DNA of 64,000 nucleotides from Vibrionaceae bacterium (GCA_018222805.1 JAAEZQ010000001.1:1-64000); one strand, 5' to 3'; counted from the stretch's first letter, positions 17,353 through 26,994 are shown. Notes: generated from the sequence alone by a model not told the origin. A program made the numbers and translations.

Positions 17353-18651
17353 TTAATAACCAAACACAGTAGGTAGGTACAGAGATAAATCTGACCAGAA
17401 TGAAGTTAGGATCACGACTGGCAGGTAACCTAGCAAAATCAATAACATTGCAGGGCCAACAACCTCGGAAAACTTAACGTTACCGATACGAGCGCCTAGG
17501 TAAAGAATCGATGCGTACGGCGGTGTTACACCACCCATCGCGGTATTCACGCCCATAATGGCCGCAAATTGAATCGGACTGATGCCAATAGCAGTCATTA
17601 GCGGCAGTAGCAGTGGCGCGATGAGGATAATCGCGGTTAAGTCGTTAACCACCATGCCAACTAAAAAGAGCAATATATTGATGAAAATAAGGAGTAACGC
17701 TTTGTTGTCAGTGATGCCGAAGATAGCTTCAACAAGTTGCTGAGGGACATCTTCAACCACAAACATCTGGCTCAAAATCAGGCTGAATAGAATCATAAAC
17801 ATGATTGAGCCTACTGCCGTCGCCGACTCTTTTCCTGATTCAAGAAGCGTTTTCCAGCTCAACCCTTTGTAAATCATGAAACCAACGGGTACGGCATAGA
17901 TAACCGCTACGGCTGCCGCCTCGGTCGGGGTCATAATGCCACCGTAAATACCACCTAATATAATCACCGGCATCAACAACGCTGGAATCGCATTAAAGGT
18001 TTTGCTTGAGGCCTGCTTAATGATCTCTGACACGGTTGGTTTATCGTCCAGAACCAACGGGAACTTACGCGCCATAAAAAGGTTAATAACAGCAAAGTTA
18101 AAGGTAACCAATAAGCCAGGGCCTAACGTTGCTAGGAAACACGCCAGGATAGATGTATCCGTCACCCAACCATAAACAATCATTGTCACACTAGGTGGAA
18201 TCAATAGCCCCAAAATAGATGAGTTTGCAATAAGTGCCGTTGCGTATGCTCTCGGGTAGCCACGCTTCTCCATTTCAGGAATCAGCAAAGGCCCAATTGC
18301 AGCTACACCGGTCAAACCACTGCCCGAGATTGCACCGATGATCGCGCAACTTACGGAAGCCACAATGCCCAAGCCGCCTCTAATATGACCAACAAACACA
18401 TTCACAAACCCGAGTAAACTGGCGGCAATTCCGCTTCTGCTCATGATAGTGCCAGCGAGAACAAACAGTGGAATCGCAAGCAAAACTGGATTCATTAATT
18501 GTCCTGCCCCCCACATCATATTTCCCTTCATCGACATATCACCGACAAAGCTCATCACCATTAATGCTCCGCCAAAACAGAACGGCAATGGCACGCCAAA
18601 CGTTAGCAATACGACTAAAACGGACACTGCTAACAGAGCTACTTCAACCAT
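17353..18651 (-). CDS. dctM: TRAP transporter large permease DctM
   Basis: A 432-residue inner-membrane protein of about a dozen hydrophobic helices, the usual DctM length. Family motifs include GSGLTGVAAIGPLLIPEM near residue 109, IANSSILGLLIPPS near residue 140 and MGVNTAMGGVTPPYA near residue 363. It is the sodium-coupled transport channel that works with DctQ and DctP. It starts three bases after dctQ and is followed by dctP after 12 bases. Confidence 0.94.
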   Translation of the reverse strand: MVEVALLAVSVLVVLLTFGVPLPFCFGGALMVMSFVGDMSMKGNMMWGAGQLMNPVLLAIPLFVLAGTIMSRSGIAASLLGFVNVFVGHIRGGLGIVASVSCAIIGAISGSGLTGVAAIGPLLIPEMEKRGYPRAYATALIANSSILGLLIPPSVTMIVYGWVTDTSILACFLATLGPGLLVTFNFAVINLFMARKFPLVLDDKPTVSEIIKQASSKTFNAIPALLMPVIILGGIYGGIMTPTEAAAVAVIYAVPVGFMIYKGLSWKTLLESGKESATAVGSIMFMILFSLILSQMFVVEDVPQQLVEAIFGITDNKALLLIFINILLFLVGMVVNDLTAIILIAPLLLPLMTAIGISPIQFAAIMGVNTAMGGVTPPYASILYLGARIGNVKFSEVVGPAMLLILLGYLPVVILTSFWSDLSLYLPTVFGY

Positions 18652-18654
18652 AAT

Positions 18655-19140
18655 TTAAACCTTACTCACTGTGTAGGATGGAGACTGTTTAAGTTGACGA
18701 ACCAACTTAACGATATGTATTGCAATAAAGAGAGTGATGAGAATCAGTCCGATGAATACGGAAACCTCATGATAGAAAGTTGGAATATAAAGCGTTGGAC
18801 TCTCTTTCCAGACACGCCATGCGTACTTTGCGTAATCCCATGCCCAGTAAGTTAACCAAGCTGAAATGACAAAACTGATCACTTCACTAATCAGAGCAAG
18901 GATGGTGTGCCCACGCTCCGTCTTTATGAATATTTCCAATACATTTGCACGGATTTGCGTATCTTCCCTAGAAGCATTCACCGCACCAAGCATATAGAGC
19001 CAAACAGTGGGGATTACCATAGACTCCTCTAGCCCCATAATAGGAACCTCAAAGACATATCGCGTGACCACCTGTATGAATTGCATCAAGGCAACAGATC
19101 CAATTAGGCAAGTCAGCAGATATCTAAATTTTTGCTCCAC
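18655..19140 (-). CDS. dctQ: TRAP transporter small permease DctQ
   Basis: A 161-residue membrane protein with four hydrophobic segments. The family pattern YVFEVPIMGLEE...PTVWLYMLGAV covers about residues 28-55. DctQ holds DctM in the membrane complex. It is first in the operon, with its promoter in the 112-base gap to the divergent LysR gene. Confidence 0.9.
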   Translation of the reverse strand: MEQKFRYLLTCLIGSVALMQFIQVVTRYVFEVPIMGLEESMVIPTVWLYMLGAVNASREDTQIRANVLEIFIKTERGHTILALISEVISFVISAWLTYWAWDYAKYAWRVWKESPTLYIPTFYHEVSVFIGLILITLFIAIHIVKLVRQLKQSPSYTVSKV

Positions 19141-19252
19141 AGCACATTTCCCTTTTGTTGTATTTGTAAACTTATCGTTAATTTACTGGTGACATTCAAT
19201 AAAAACAAATTTAAAATTTCTCTAAAGTCATAACTTTTTCTTATAGGGAAAT

Positions 19253-20167
19253 ATGAGCAATATTTCGATCAAACAACTAGAAACATTCCGTACTGTAATG
19301 CGCTCAGGATCAGTTACTGTGGCGGCAAAAACGCTTTGCCGAACACAGCCCGCGATCAGTGCCATGCTGGTGAGTCTTGAGAAAGAACTAGGGTTTGCTC
19401 TGTTTGAGCGACACAAGGGGAGATTGATACCAAACCCAGAGGCATATTTTTTACTGGAAGAGACAGATGCGATACTTGAGCGGCTATCGCGATCGACGCA
19501 GTTAATGGCGGAAGTGAAGAACCTCACTAGGGGTAAACTGCGTATTGCATGCATGCCCGCGGCCGCGCTCTTTTTTATGCCTCATTTGATTGCAGAATTT
19601 GTAAAAGACAGGCCGGAGGTGGAAGTGTCGATGATGATGCGCAGCTCGACAATGGTACAGGACTGGGTAGCATCCCAGCAGTACGATATTGGCTATTCAG
19701 AACTGCCGAAAGATCGCGACTCCTTTCATGTCGATCCAATTCATCTGGAAGGAGTCTGCGCTATCCATAAAGACCACCCTCTTGCTCAAAAAGAAACGAT
19801 TATCCCAACCGATCTGGATAACTTCCCTCTAGCCGCGCTCTTTGGTCGTCACTCGGTGAGCGAACATGTCCGCATGCTGTTCGAGGAACATGGAGCTACA
19901 TACCGTCCAAGGTTTGAGCTGCAAAACTACATCTCAGGGCTGGAATTTGTTGAGCAGAAACTGTGTGCCTGTATTTGTGACCCAATTAGTGCAGCCAGTT
20001 ACAAACTTTACAAATCCGGACATGGCAATATTGTATTTAGGCCATTTGCACCCTCGGTGATATTTGATCACGCCATAATTACGCCAGCCCACAAACCCAT
20101 GTCTCAGCTTGCCAAAGTGTTTGCTGAACATATACGTCAGGGCGTGGATAAATTCGTTTCAATGTAA
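19253..20167 (+). CDS. LysR-family regulator, likely of the TRAP/oxidase operon
   Basis: A 304-residue LysR protein with N-terminal helix-turn-helix at about residues 4-63 (SGSVTVAAKTLCRTQPAISAM). Its effector domain shares features with NocR/OccR-like opine regulators (KGRLIPNPEAYFLLEE), which would suit an opine or amino-acid oxidase operon. It is divergent from dctQ across 112 bases, the usual LysR layout in which one site controls both genes. The start has AGGGAAAT just upstream. Confidence 0.87.
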   Translation: MSNISIKQLETFRTVMRSGSVTVAAKTLCRTQPAISAMLVSLEKELGFALFERHKGRLIPNPEAYFLLEETDAILERLSRSTQLMAEVKNLTRGKLRIACMPAAALFFMPHLIAEFVKDRPEVEVSMMMRSSTMVQDWVASQQYDIGYSELPKDRDSFHVDPIHLEGVCAIHKDHPLAQKETIIPTDLDNFPLAALFGRHSVSEHVRMLFEEHGATYRPRFELQNYISGLEFVEQKLCACICDPISAASYKLYKSGHGNIVFRPFAPSVIFDHAIITPAHKPMSQLAKVFAEHIRQGVDKFVSM

Positions 20168-20225
20168 AGAAGAGTAATACTCGTTTGAGTGGAAATGATT
20201 TGGACACACTCTTAGCTTTAAAGTA

Positions 20226-20792
20226 CTAATCGGTTTCGGGGATCATGTTGATTAGCAGATGACTTAGTAGGTAACGTCTGTCGGTAGCGCTTATACGCGC
20301 TTGCAGGTATAAGTACATGGATTTCGTTTCTTGATGCTCTCCCAGTGTTTTCCAGATTGAATCAAGGTAAGCAGAGGTAATATTTTGCACTATGGGCAAA
20401 GGCTGATTCGCAAATACCAATGCAATAAGCTGAGCTATTTTCTCATTCACTTCTGAAAAGTTGTTGTCTATACGTTGCAACTCCGCGTTGAGAATCGTAT
20501 CGGCGCGCGTTAACAACGATGCCGCCAATGCTCGCTTGCCTTTACGCTTACTTCTACTTGAATTGATGACCCTATCGTCTTGGTAACCATCGTCGCATGC
20601 TTCTAGTAATCCACGCAGTGACGCGAGTGTTGCAACAAGCGGACAACGCAGTGGCTCAAGCTTTTGCTCGGTTTGTTTTAACCAAAGTGCCACATCTAAA
20701 ACATAACTCGGATCTTGCGCGAGATATTTATCACTGAGCTGCGGTAGCAACATTAGCCTTGCGATGATGGTTTCTTTTAGTACTGACTCCAT
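20226..20792 (-). CDS. Hypothetical protein, third gene of the DUF2589 cassette
   Basis: A 188-residue soluble, mostly helical protein that I do not recognise. It has no signal peptide or membrane segment. A basic patch (SSRSKRKGKRALA) lies near residue 80. The ATG at 20792 follows GGAG by five bases; an in-frame GTG two codons earlier overlaps the upstream stop. It is tightly coupled to the gene before it, so the two products probably act together. Confidence 0.6.
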   Translation of the reverse strand: MESVLKETIIARLMLLPQLSDKYLAQDPSYVLDVALWLKQTEQKLEPLRCPLVATLASLRGLLEACDDGYQDDRVINSSRSKRKGKRALAASLLTRADTILNAELQRIDNNFSEVNEKIAQLIALVFANQPLPIVQNITSAYLDSIWKTLGEHQETKSMYLYLQARISATDRRYLLSHLLINMIPETD

Positions 20793-20794
20793 AA

Positions 20795-21490
20795 TCACTC
20801 CGGCATAAGCTTGCTTTTGGTTTGTCCATTTTCAATGCTGGTCGCCCACTCCAGCCCCTCTTCACGGATCGTGATGTTCAAGCGAATAGTATTGAGCGGA
20901 GTCGCGCTTTCTTTGACTTCGGAACTGACAACACTGGTCTTTAATGCGGGTGGGATAGATTGAGATTTTAACGCAATGGCAGAAATACGATGACGTAATT
21001 GCTTGCTCACGGATTCAAGCCTGTCAAAAGGAATCTCCTGCGTAGAGCTCGTCTTTTTGAGCGCTTTTTGAAATGCGTCATCAACTGCGCGCACGAGGCT
21101 CTCTTTAGTAATCCGAACGTCACCACTGCGTTGACGCTCGGCTACATTTTCGAGAGCGAGTTTCACCTCTTTGTCGAAGTTGTTTTGAAAGGTTTTAGTT
21201 CGGCTAAGTATGTCTTCGTCGTCTAGTGACTTGGTTAGCTGAGCCATCAACGCTTGGTGTAAAACACGCGGACTATCGAGCTCTGCGACTTTCGCAGGGA
21301 TCTGTTTGTCGATGGTTAACGGCATATCAATGGTTAGCTCTGGCACCCGCACTCGCGGGAGACTCATTCCTTCAAGCAGAGGATGATCCTTATAATATTC
21401 GGCAACCGCTGCAGTTTCCTCATCGGCCAGCCTGCGCGCATGGACCAGACTGATCATCAACGCGCCTAAGACTTCACTTAACTCAGACAT
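20795..21490 (-). CDS. Hypothetical protein, second gene of the DUF2589 cassette
   Basis: A 231-residue soluble protein that I do not recognise. The N-terminus (ALMISLVHARRLADEETAAVAEYY, read as two helices) is followed by PRVRVPELTIDMPLTID, a beta-type stretch near residues 45-62. The middle (about residues 80-180) is charged and helical. The C-terminal 40 residues look like beta strands. Start and stop fit an operon between the DUF2589 gene (39-base gap) and the gene after it. Confidence 0.6.
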   Translation of the reverse strand: MSELSEVLGALMISLVHARRLADEETAAVAEYYKDHPLLEGMSLPRVRVPELTIDMPLTIDKQIPAKVAELDSPRVLHQALMAQLTKSLDDEDILSRTKTFQNNFDKEVKLALENVAERQRSGDVRITKESLVRAVDDAFQKALKKTSSTQEIPFDRLESVSKQLRHRISAIALKSQSIPPALKTSVVSSEVKESATPLNTIRLNITIREEGLEWATSIENGQTKSKLMPE

Positions 21491-21529
21491 ACAACCTCCC
21501 TATTCATTTTCGAACTAGTCATCGACTGT

Positions 21530-22108
21530 TTAAGCTGGTGACTCAACTTCAGTTATGGAGTTTTCAAGAATACCTAGCAACTTCTCCGTGCCTGCGGGTA
21601 ATTCATCTTGAACTGCACGCACATTCACAGACATACTGTAAGTTCGTTCAATTTTCGATGAGCTAGATGTGGATTTCTTATACGAGTAACTCGCACTAAG
21701 CTTGGCCGATACAGGCCCCCAACCAGCTTTTACTGATAGTTTCGTATTAAGATCATGCGAGGATGATGTCGTTGATTGCTGCACCGAATTAATTTTGGCG
21801 TTAAATGCAATCGTTGTTTCTTCCACACGAATAAACGGAATAGGTAACATCGTTAAGATGGGAACGGTCAGGTCGAACTTTTTCGGTTCTGTTCCTGTGA
21901 CTTCTCCTTGTTCATTCCTGACTTCAATAGCCTTCATATAACTGAAGGTGATCATGGTTGGTTCATTACTCTCAGCTTCAAAACCGACAGACTTGATAAA
22001 GTCTACGGATGTTTGTGCTGATTGAGCTTGTGCGCGAACCACTGCATTGAGTGGACCGCCTATCATAGATTCAAAATCTATGCTGGATAGTTCGTCGCCG
22101 ATGGCCAT
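21530..22108 (-). CDS. DUF2589-family protein
   Basis: A 192-residue protein of the DUF2589 family, function unknown. It begins with an amphipathic segment (SIDFESMIGGPLNAVVRAQAQS) and continues into beta-rich sequence: PILTMLPIPFIRVEETTI near residue 90, then serine-rich alternating strands (KLSVKAGWGPVSAKLSASYS) near residues 125-150. No signal peptide is seen. The alternating pattern looks like an amphipathic beta sheet that could line a pore or assemble, which is only an impression. It is the first gene of a three-gene operon between a LysR gene and sbcC. Confidence 0.72.
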   Translation of the reverse strand: MAIGDELSSIDFESMIGGPLNAVVRAQAQSAQTSVDFIKSVGFEAESNEPTMITFSYMKAIEVRNEQGEVTGTEPKKFDLTVPILTMLPIPFIRVEETTIAFNAKINSVQQSTTSSSHDLNTKLSVKAGWGPVSAKLSASYSYKKSTSSSSKIERTYSMSVNVRAVQDELPAGTEKLLGILENSITEVESPA

Positions 22109-22401
22109 AATTACGCTCCTTTTCAGGCGAAATATGAACCCGAATCTGACTACTTAATCGGGAGAGTTACGTGTTATGAAACACGTATAATATATAGCTT
22201 GAGATCCTGACCAGAACAACATTTTGACAGCAATTTATTTATATTTTTATCAATCTGACTGTTAAGTGCTTAAAATTCACCGCGAAAGATAAGCCGTACC
22301 ACATTAACCAGTAGATGTTTTGTGAATAAGAAAACGCTTGAGAGGAATTGCGTTACTGCTGGCTAACTATCGCAGCAGCAACGCACACGTATATTGGATT
22401 A
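22109..22401. other. intergenic region after sbcC with a hairpin
   Basis: No gene. It should hold the promoter of the DUF2589 cassette. A 12-pair stem with one mismatch (GCGTTACTGCTG at 22350-22361, CAGCAGCAACGC at 22373-22384) lies 18 bases past sbcC, but no T-run follows on the minus strand. Confidence 0.45.
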
Positions 22402-25400
22402 TTATAGCGATTGATCAGCTAACGCCATTTGAGACTTAACCGCAACGGTTGAACCAACACGCGACGGCTCAACATCAATTCGCTGTGCCATCTGTTCTTT
22501 AAGCTCCGACACGTGAGAAATCACACCGATCATACGGCCCGTTTGCTGCAGGTCGACCAAGGTTTGAATTGCAAGATCCAAAGACTCAGGATCCAAGCTA
22601 CCAAAGCCTTCATCAATGAACAGTGTATCTAAGCGAATACCACCGCTGTAGGACTGTACGACATCAGATAGACCAAGCGCTAAAGCCAGTGCAGCCATGA
22701 AAGACTCACCACCAGAAAGCGTAGCAACATCTCGCATTTTACCGGTGTAGCCATCTTCAACCACGAGATCAAGCCCACGACCTGCCGCTCCTTTAAACCC
22801 CTCTGTCTTACGAGCTAAAATGTAACGGCCTTTACTCATCAAGCTTAATCGCTGAGAAGATTGGATCAGAACATCATCTAAAAGCACACCGAGGACAAAA
22901 CGATGCAAACTGATACGACTACCTGTTTTGCCACTCGCCACATCATAAAGCGTACCAAAGACTTTATATTCTGCTTCTAGCTTGCTGTTCTTTTCATGTA
23001 AGGCCGCAATATCACGGCGTACTTTTTCAATACGTTCGAAAATAGAACGCACAGAATCTAGCTTGTTTCGCGAATCGACGTAGAGCTGCTGCTGAGTGTT
23101 TAATCTGGCATTAATCGCTTCAAGATCAGGTTTTTTGAGATCTTTCAGCACTTGATTGAGGTCATGCAACGTTTGTTCTAGCTTGATTTGAAACTGCTTA
23201 AACTCGTCTATTTCTTTCTGCCAGGCTTCTAGCTCCTGTTCCGTCGCCTTATGCTGAAGATAACTTGCTTCATCATCAAAACGGCTTTCATCCAGCGCTT
23301 TTTGCCAGTTGGTTTGTGCGTCGTTGAGCTTTAATTCTGACTCCGCTAACCATTGCTTGTTAGTGGTGAGCTGACTTTCAATATCCGATTTGGCCAACAT
23401 GGCTTGTTGAAGCTGCATTTGCGCACTTTCCAAACTATCATTAAGGTGCTTAATCTGCTCCTTGATTTGAGTAATTTCGTGCTTTACTGCTTCTACTGAA
23501 CTGTATTTCGGGTCAAGATTTGCCAACAATTTATTTAGCTGACCTTGATTCGCCTTAACCGTAGAATCATTGGCAGCCATCTGATTTTTCAGATCGTTGA
23601 TCTTTGTTTCTCCAACAATGCAGCGCTGGTTAAGCTGTTCAACGTCTTTCTCCAACTGGGCGATATCAATAGCAGTCAGTTGTTGTAACCTCTCATTTGC
23701 TAATTGAAGCTCAGTTTGAATCGTTACCACTTCAGTTTTCGCTTGCTCACCAAGCTCTTGTGAAAGCTCATCCAATTGTTTTTGATATTGCTGAGCGACA
23801 ACATGATGCTGTTCCAGTTGGTTACTAAGCTGATTGTATGACGCTTGTGCATCTCGCTCCTGAGCACGAGCCGTTTGAACTTGCTCTTTTGTTACCTCTT
23901 CTTCGGTAAATTGTGCTGGATGCGGATGTTCACAACTGCCACAAACGGGACATGCCTCCCCTGTTCGCAACCTTTGAGCTAAAACCGCCGCTTGCGCGTT
24001 GTGCCATTTTAGCTCTAAACGATCAGCCGACTGCTGCGCCTTTACATACGTTAGATTCGCTTGCTCAACCTTTTGTTGCTTGTCAGCAGTTAAAGTGTCA
24101 TGTTTCGAGTACTCTTGTTTCAAACTAACCAGTTTTTGGACATCTTGCAGAAGACGTTGCTTTTGCTTGATTTCAGCATCAATACTACTCACTAACGCAA
24201 CATCAACACGGGCTTGCTCCAGAGTCTTTTGCCCCTGCTGCGCGTCTAAGGTCAGTTTTTCTTTTAAAGTGACGTATTGCTGTAGTTTTGCTTCGAATTG
24301 CTGTTTCTCTTGTAATCCATTTGCGATCTTGGTTTCCAAGTCCGCTTTTTCAATCAGCTTCTCTTTCATTCCTTCAAGATTAAACTGCAACTGCGTCAAT
24401 TGAGGCACTGATTCAGCATTCTGCTTCGCAGTTTTCAACTCACCTTCTTTTCCCATCACCACGTTCTTGGCTTCAGTTAAGTGATGGCCCAGTGTGGCAA
24501 TCTTATGAGTTAACTGTTGTGATTGCGCCTTGGTATTCTGTAAGGAGACGTACTGCAACTCAATTTTACTCGCGCTCTTCGCTCTGTCTAATTGCTCCTG
24601 GCGTACACCTATCGCTTCAGTGTTCTCTAGATGTAACTTTAGCGATAGCTCAGCTTGCTCTCGGCGAGTAAACTCTTCAGACAATGCCTGAGCTTTTTGT
24701 AACTCGGACTTAATGCTGTTTAGCTTTTCCAGACAAACTTGTTCACTCTTTTTCTCTTCTTCAAGCTGCGCTGAAAGGTTTTCTCTCTGCAGAGCCAACT
24801 CTTCTTCTGTACTTACTCCCGCAACTTGCAACGCACCTCGAATCTGGTTATCAAATTCATTCTTTGCTTTACTGATCGCACTTGCTTTGTCTTTCAGTGC
24901 GTACTCAATTTTCTTGTAAATGTCGGTCTGAAATAGTTGGCCGAAAATCTCCTCACGATCTTTGGAACTTGCCAGCAACAACTCGCGGAATTTACCCTGA
25001 GGCAGTACCATTACTTGGCGAAACTGCGTTTCTGTTAAGCCAATAATGTTAGTGATCTCGGTTTTAACCTGCGTGGTTTTACTGGTAATCAGTTTCTCGT
25101 TTTCACCTAGTTCATACAGTGATGCGATGTGCTTTCTCACCGTCATACCATCACCACGAGCCTTCGGCGCTTCTTGTTCTGGAGCACGAACAACGCGGTA
25201 AACCTTACTGTGCAGAGAAAATTCGAGCGCAACTTCGGTAGGTAAATCTATAGCTGCCAAATCACATCGCATCTGAATACCCTGACGCTCGTTACCTGTC
25301 GTTTCGCCATAAAGTGCGAAACAAATTGCATCGAGGATAGATGTTTTGCCCGAGCCTGTTGGGCCATTAATCAAAAATAAAGGATTACTACCAAGCTTTT

Positions 25401-25467
25401 CAAAATTGATGGTTTCCGTTTTTGCAAATGGACCAAAAGCTTGCATTGTGAGTTTAATAGGCTTCAT
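22402..25467 (-). CDS. sbcC: SbcC, ATPase subunit of the SbcCD nuclease
   Basis: A 1021-residue SMC-like ATPase (E. coli SbcC is 1048). Walker A GPTGSGKTSILDAI is near residue 35. Two long coiled coils flank the zinc hook CPVC near residue 505. The signature LSGGESFMAALALALGLSD and Walker B DTLFIDEGFGSLD are near residues 905-960. With SbcD it cuts hairpins and protein-blocked DNA ends. It begins nine bases after sbcD. Confidence 0.95.
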   Translation of the reverse strand: MKPIKLTMQAFGPFAKTETINFEKLGSNPLFLINGPTGSGKTSILDAICFALYGETTGNERQGIQMRCDLAAIDLPTEVALEFSLHSKVYRVVRAPEQEAPKARGDGMTVRKHIASLYELGENEKLITSKTTQVKTEITNIIGLTETQFRQVMVLPQGKFRELLLASSKDREEIFGQLFQTDIYKKIEYALKDKASAISKAKNEFDNQIRGALQVAGVSTEEELALQRENLSAQLEEEKKSEQVCLEKLNSIKSELQKAQALSEEFTRREQAELSLKLHLENTEAIGVRQEQLDRAKSASKIELQYVSLQNTKAQSQQLTHKIATLGHHLTEAKNVVMGKEGELKTAKQNAESVPQLTQLQFNLEGMKEKLIEKADLETKIANGLQEKQQFEAKLQQYVTLKEKLTLDAQQGQKTLEQARVDVALVSSIDAEIKQKQRLLQDVQKLVSLKQEYSKHDTLTADKQQKVEQANLTYVKAQQSADRLELKWHNAQAAVLAQRLRTGEACPVCGSCEHPHPAQFTEEEVTKEQVQTARAQERDAQASYNQLSNQLEQHHVVAQQYQKQLDELSQELGEQAKTEVVTIQTELQLANERLQQLTAIDIAQLEKDVEQLNQRCIVGETKINDLKNQMAANDSTVKANQGQLNKLLANLDPKYSSVEAVKHEITQIKEQIKHLNDSLESAQMQLQQAMLAKSDIESQLTTNKQWLAESELKLNDAQTNWQKALDESRFDDEASYLQHKATEQELEAWQKEIDEFKQFQIKLEQTLHDLNQVLKDLKKPDLEAINARLNTQQQLYVDSRNKLDSVRSIFERIEKVRRDIAALHEKNSKLEAEYKVFGTLYDVASGKTGSRISLHRFVLGVLLDDVLIQSSQRLSLMSKGRYILARKTEGFKGAAGRGLDLVVEDGYTGKMRDVATLSGGESFMAALALALGLSDVVQSYSGGIRLDTLFIDEGFGSLDPESLDLAIQTLVDLQQTGRMIGVISHVSELKEQMAQRIDVEPSRVGSTVAVKSQMALADQSL

Positions 25468-25476
25468 CTTTGGTCC

Positions 25477-26610
25477 TTACTGCTGTGATAATTGCTTGAT
25501 AATATCGTTGACGGCTTGTTCTTGTTCTTGAGATAACTGGCTGTCCTGCGCTTCAGTGAAGAAGTCACGGAACATATCCATTTCACTACGAGCGAGTTTG
25601 GCTTGCGCCATTTCCTGTTCAACACCAATCAACATGCCCGGTTTCTCCAGGTGTAAAACATTTGGGTAGACCGCACGTAGTTTTTCCATCGGGTTCAAAA
25701 TAGCATGCTTATCCATCAGACGAACAAGCAAGTAGTCCTCATTCTTTGGATCCGTTTTCCCTTTCTCGATGATCTGCTCTAAATCACCTTCAATAATTCG
25801 CATCTCATGCGGGGCGACTAGCTCAATATGCTCAGCAGAACCAAACCCACTCTGATTGATTTCCACAAGTGTGAAACCTTTCTTTTGGTTCTGTTCACCA
25901 AAGCTGTATTTCATCAAAGAGCCTGAGTAACGAATGTACTCTTCTCCTTTCTTTTGCGGCTGATGCAAATGGCCAAGTGCAACATAGTCGAAATCCAGAA
26001 AGTGCTCATGACTGACGCGGTCAGACCCGCCTATAGAAAGCGGGCGCTCCGAGTCAGACTCAATGGCCCCATCAACAAAACAGTGGCTGATGAGCACCTT
26101 TTTTTGTTGTGGTTGAAACTGCTCCGTAATTTTTCCAACTAACAGCTTGTGTGCTGCATCGTGGGTAGAAACTGGTTCTTTGTATGCAAACCTTACCTGT
26201 TCAGGATCGTTATACGGCATACCATAAAGAGCGACCTCACCAGCTGACTTGGTCTTTACCACTACAGGCGAAAGCATGTCATCAAAGTTACTGATGATAT
26301 GTAAACCCGAATTTTTCATCTGTTCAGAACCAAAGCCCAAGCGCTCCGCACCATCGTGATTACCAGAAATCAAAATCATCGGTGTTTTAAGTTCGGTACA
26401 AATTCGCTTTACCACTCGGTTGAGCAATTCTATGGCGACAGTAGGAGGTACAGAGCGGTCATACACATCCCCTGCGACCACGACTGCATCGACTGGATTA
26501 TCTTCAATGTATTTGATCAATTGCTCGAGAACCGCTTGTTGATCATCTAATAATGAAACGTTGTGGAATTGTCGGCCAAGGTGCCAATCTGAGGTATGGA
26601 TAAACTTCAT
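25477..26610 (-). CDS. sbcD: SbcD, nuclease subunit of SbcCD
   Basis: A 377-residue Mre11-type phosphoesterase. Metal-binding motifs are complete: HTSDWHLG near residue 5, VVAGDVYDR near residue 45, ISGNHD near residue 80, and ALGHLHQPQ near residue 210. E. coli SbcD is 400 residues. It is the first gene of the sbcDC operon, starting about 190 bases beyond a terminator. Confidence 0.95.
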   Translation of the reverse strand: MKFIHTSDWHLGRQFHNVSLLDDQQAVLEQLIKYIEDNPVDAVVVAGDVYDRSVPPTVAIELLNRVVKRICTELKTPMILISGNHDGAERLGFGSEQMKNSGLHIISNFDDMLSPVVVKTKSAGEVALYGMPYNDPEQVRFAYKEPVSTHDAAHKLLVGKITEQFQPQQKKVLISHCFVDGAIESDSERPLSIGGSDRVSHEHFLDFDYVALGHLHQPQKKGEEYIRYSGSLMKYSFGEQNQKKGFTLVEINQSGFGSAEHIELVAPHEMRIIEGDLEQIIEKGKTDPKNEDYLLVRLMDKHAILNPMEKLRAVYPNVLHLEKPGMLIGVEQEMAQAKLARSEMDMFRDFFTEAQDSQLSQEQEQAVNDIIKQLSQQ

Positions 26611-26770
26611 TTGAATTCACTTTCTGCCATAAATATAAAGGCTGTCTGAACCTGAGCACAGGTTGCTTTGTTGTCCTGCTAGGATATCGTGACTTTGTAA
26701 GCTTTTCATGTTGTTTGTACTATTTAAGCGACAAGTGGCTAGCCATTGCGCCAACCCAAAAATATCCGAT

Positions 26771-26799
26771 ATAAAAATCCAGTCAGGTTAACTGACTGG
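26771..26799 (-). terminator. terminator downstream of yceB
   Basis: Minus strand CCAGTCAG-TTAAC-CTGACTGG followed by ATTTTTAT, directly after the small frame at 26803-26994. Confidence 0.8.
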
Positions 26800-26802
26800 C
26801 TA

Positions 26803-26994
26803 TTAGGACTTTACTGTACCTTCTTTTATCCATTGACCCATTTGCTCAATAAACTCACCAGTTTGATCCCAGTAATCCATTACGATTAAGCCTTGCGAAT
26901 AGACATCGTTGTTCCACATTCCACCGAAACCTAAACCTAAACCGATAAGTCTGCGGCGGATGCGACTGAATGAGTAGTTAGTCGAACAGTTCAA
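26803..26994 (-). CDS. Short frame after yceB, possibly a gene remnant
   Basis: A 63-codon frame opening with TTG inside the end of yceB and stopping four bases before a good terminator. The second half (GFGGMWNNDVYSQGLIVMDY) looks like real protein, but there is no ribosome binding site or methionine start near the front. It may be the 3' remnant of a gene after a deletion, or a short coupled gene. No family recognised with confidence. Confidence 0.3.
   Translation of the reverse strand: MNCSTNYSFSRIRRRLIGLGLGFGGMWNNDVYSQGLIVMDYWDQTGEFIEQMGQWIKEGTVKS

Noticed and set aside
20226..22108. Known toxin-antitoxin or phage-defence system
   Set aside because: No nuclease, ATPase, kinase or antitoxin DNA-binding motif can be seen in any of the three proteins, so no such label is justified.
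26643..26662. CTGT...ACAG pattern upstream of sbcD as a LexA site
   Set aside because: The arms are twelve bases apart, not eight, so it does not fit the SOS box.
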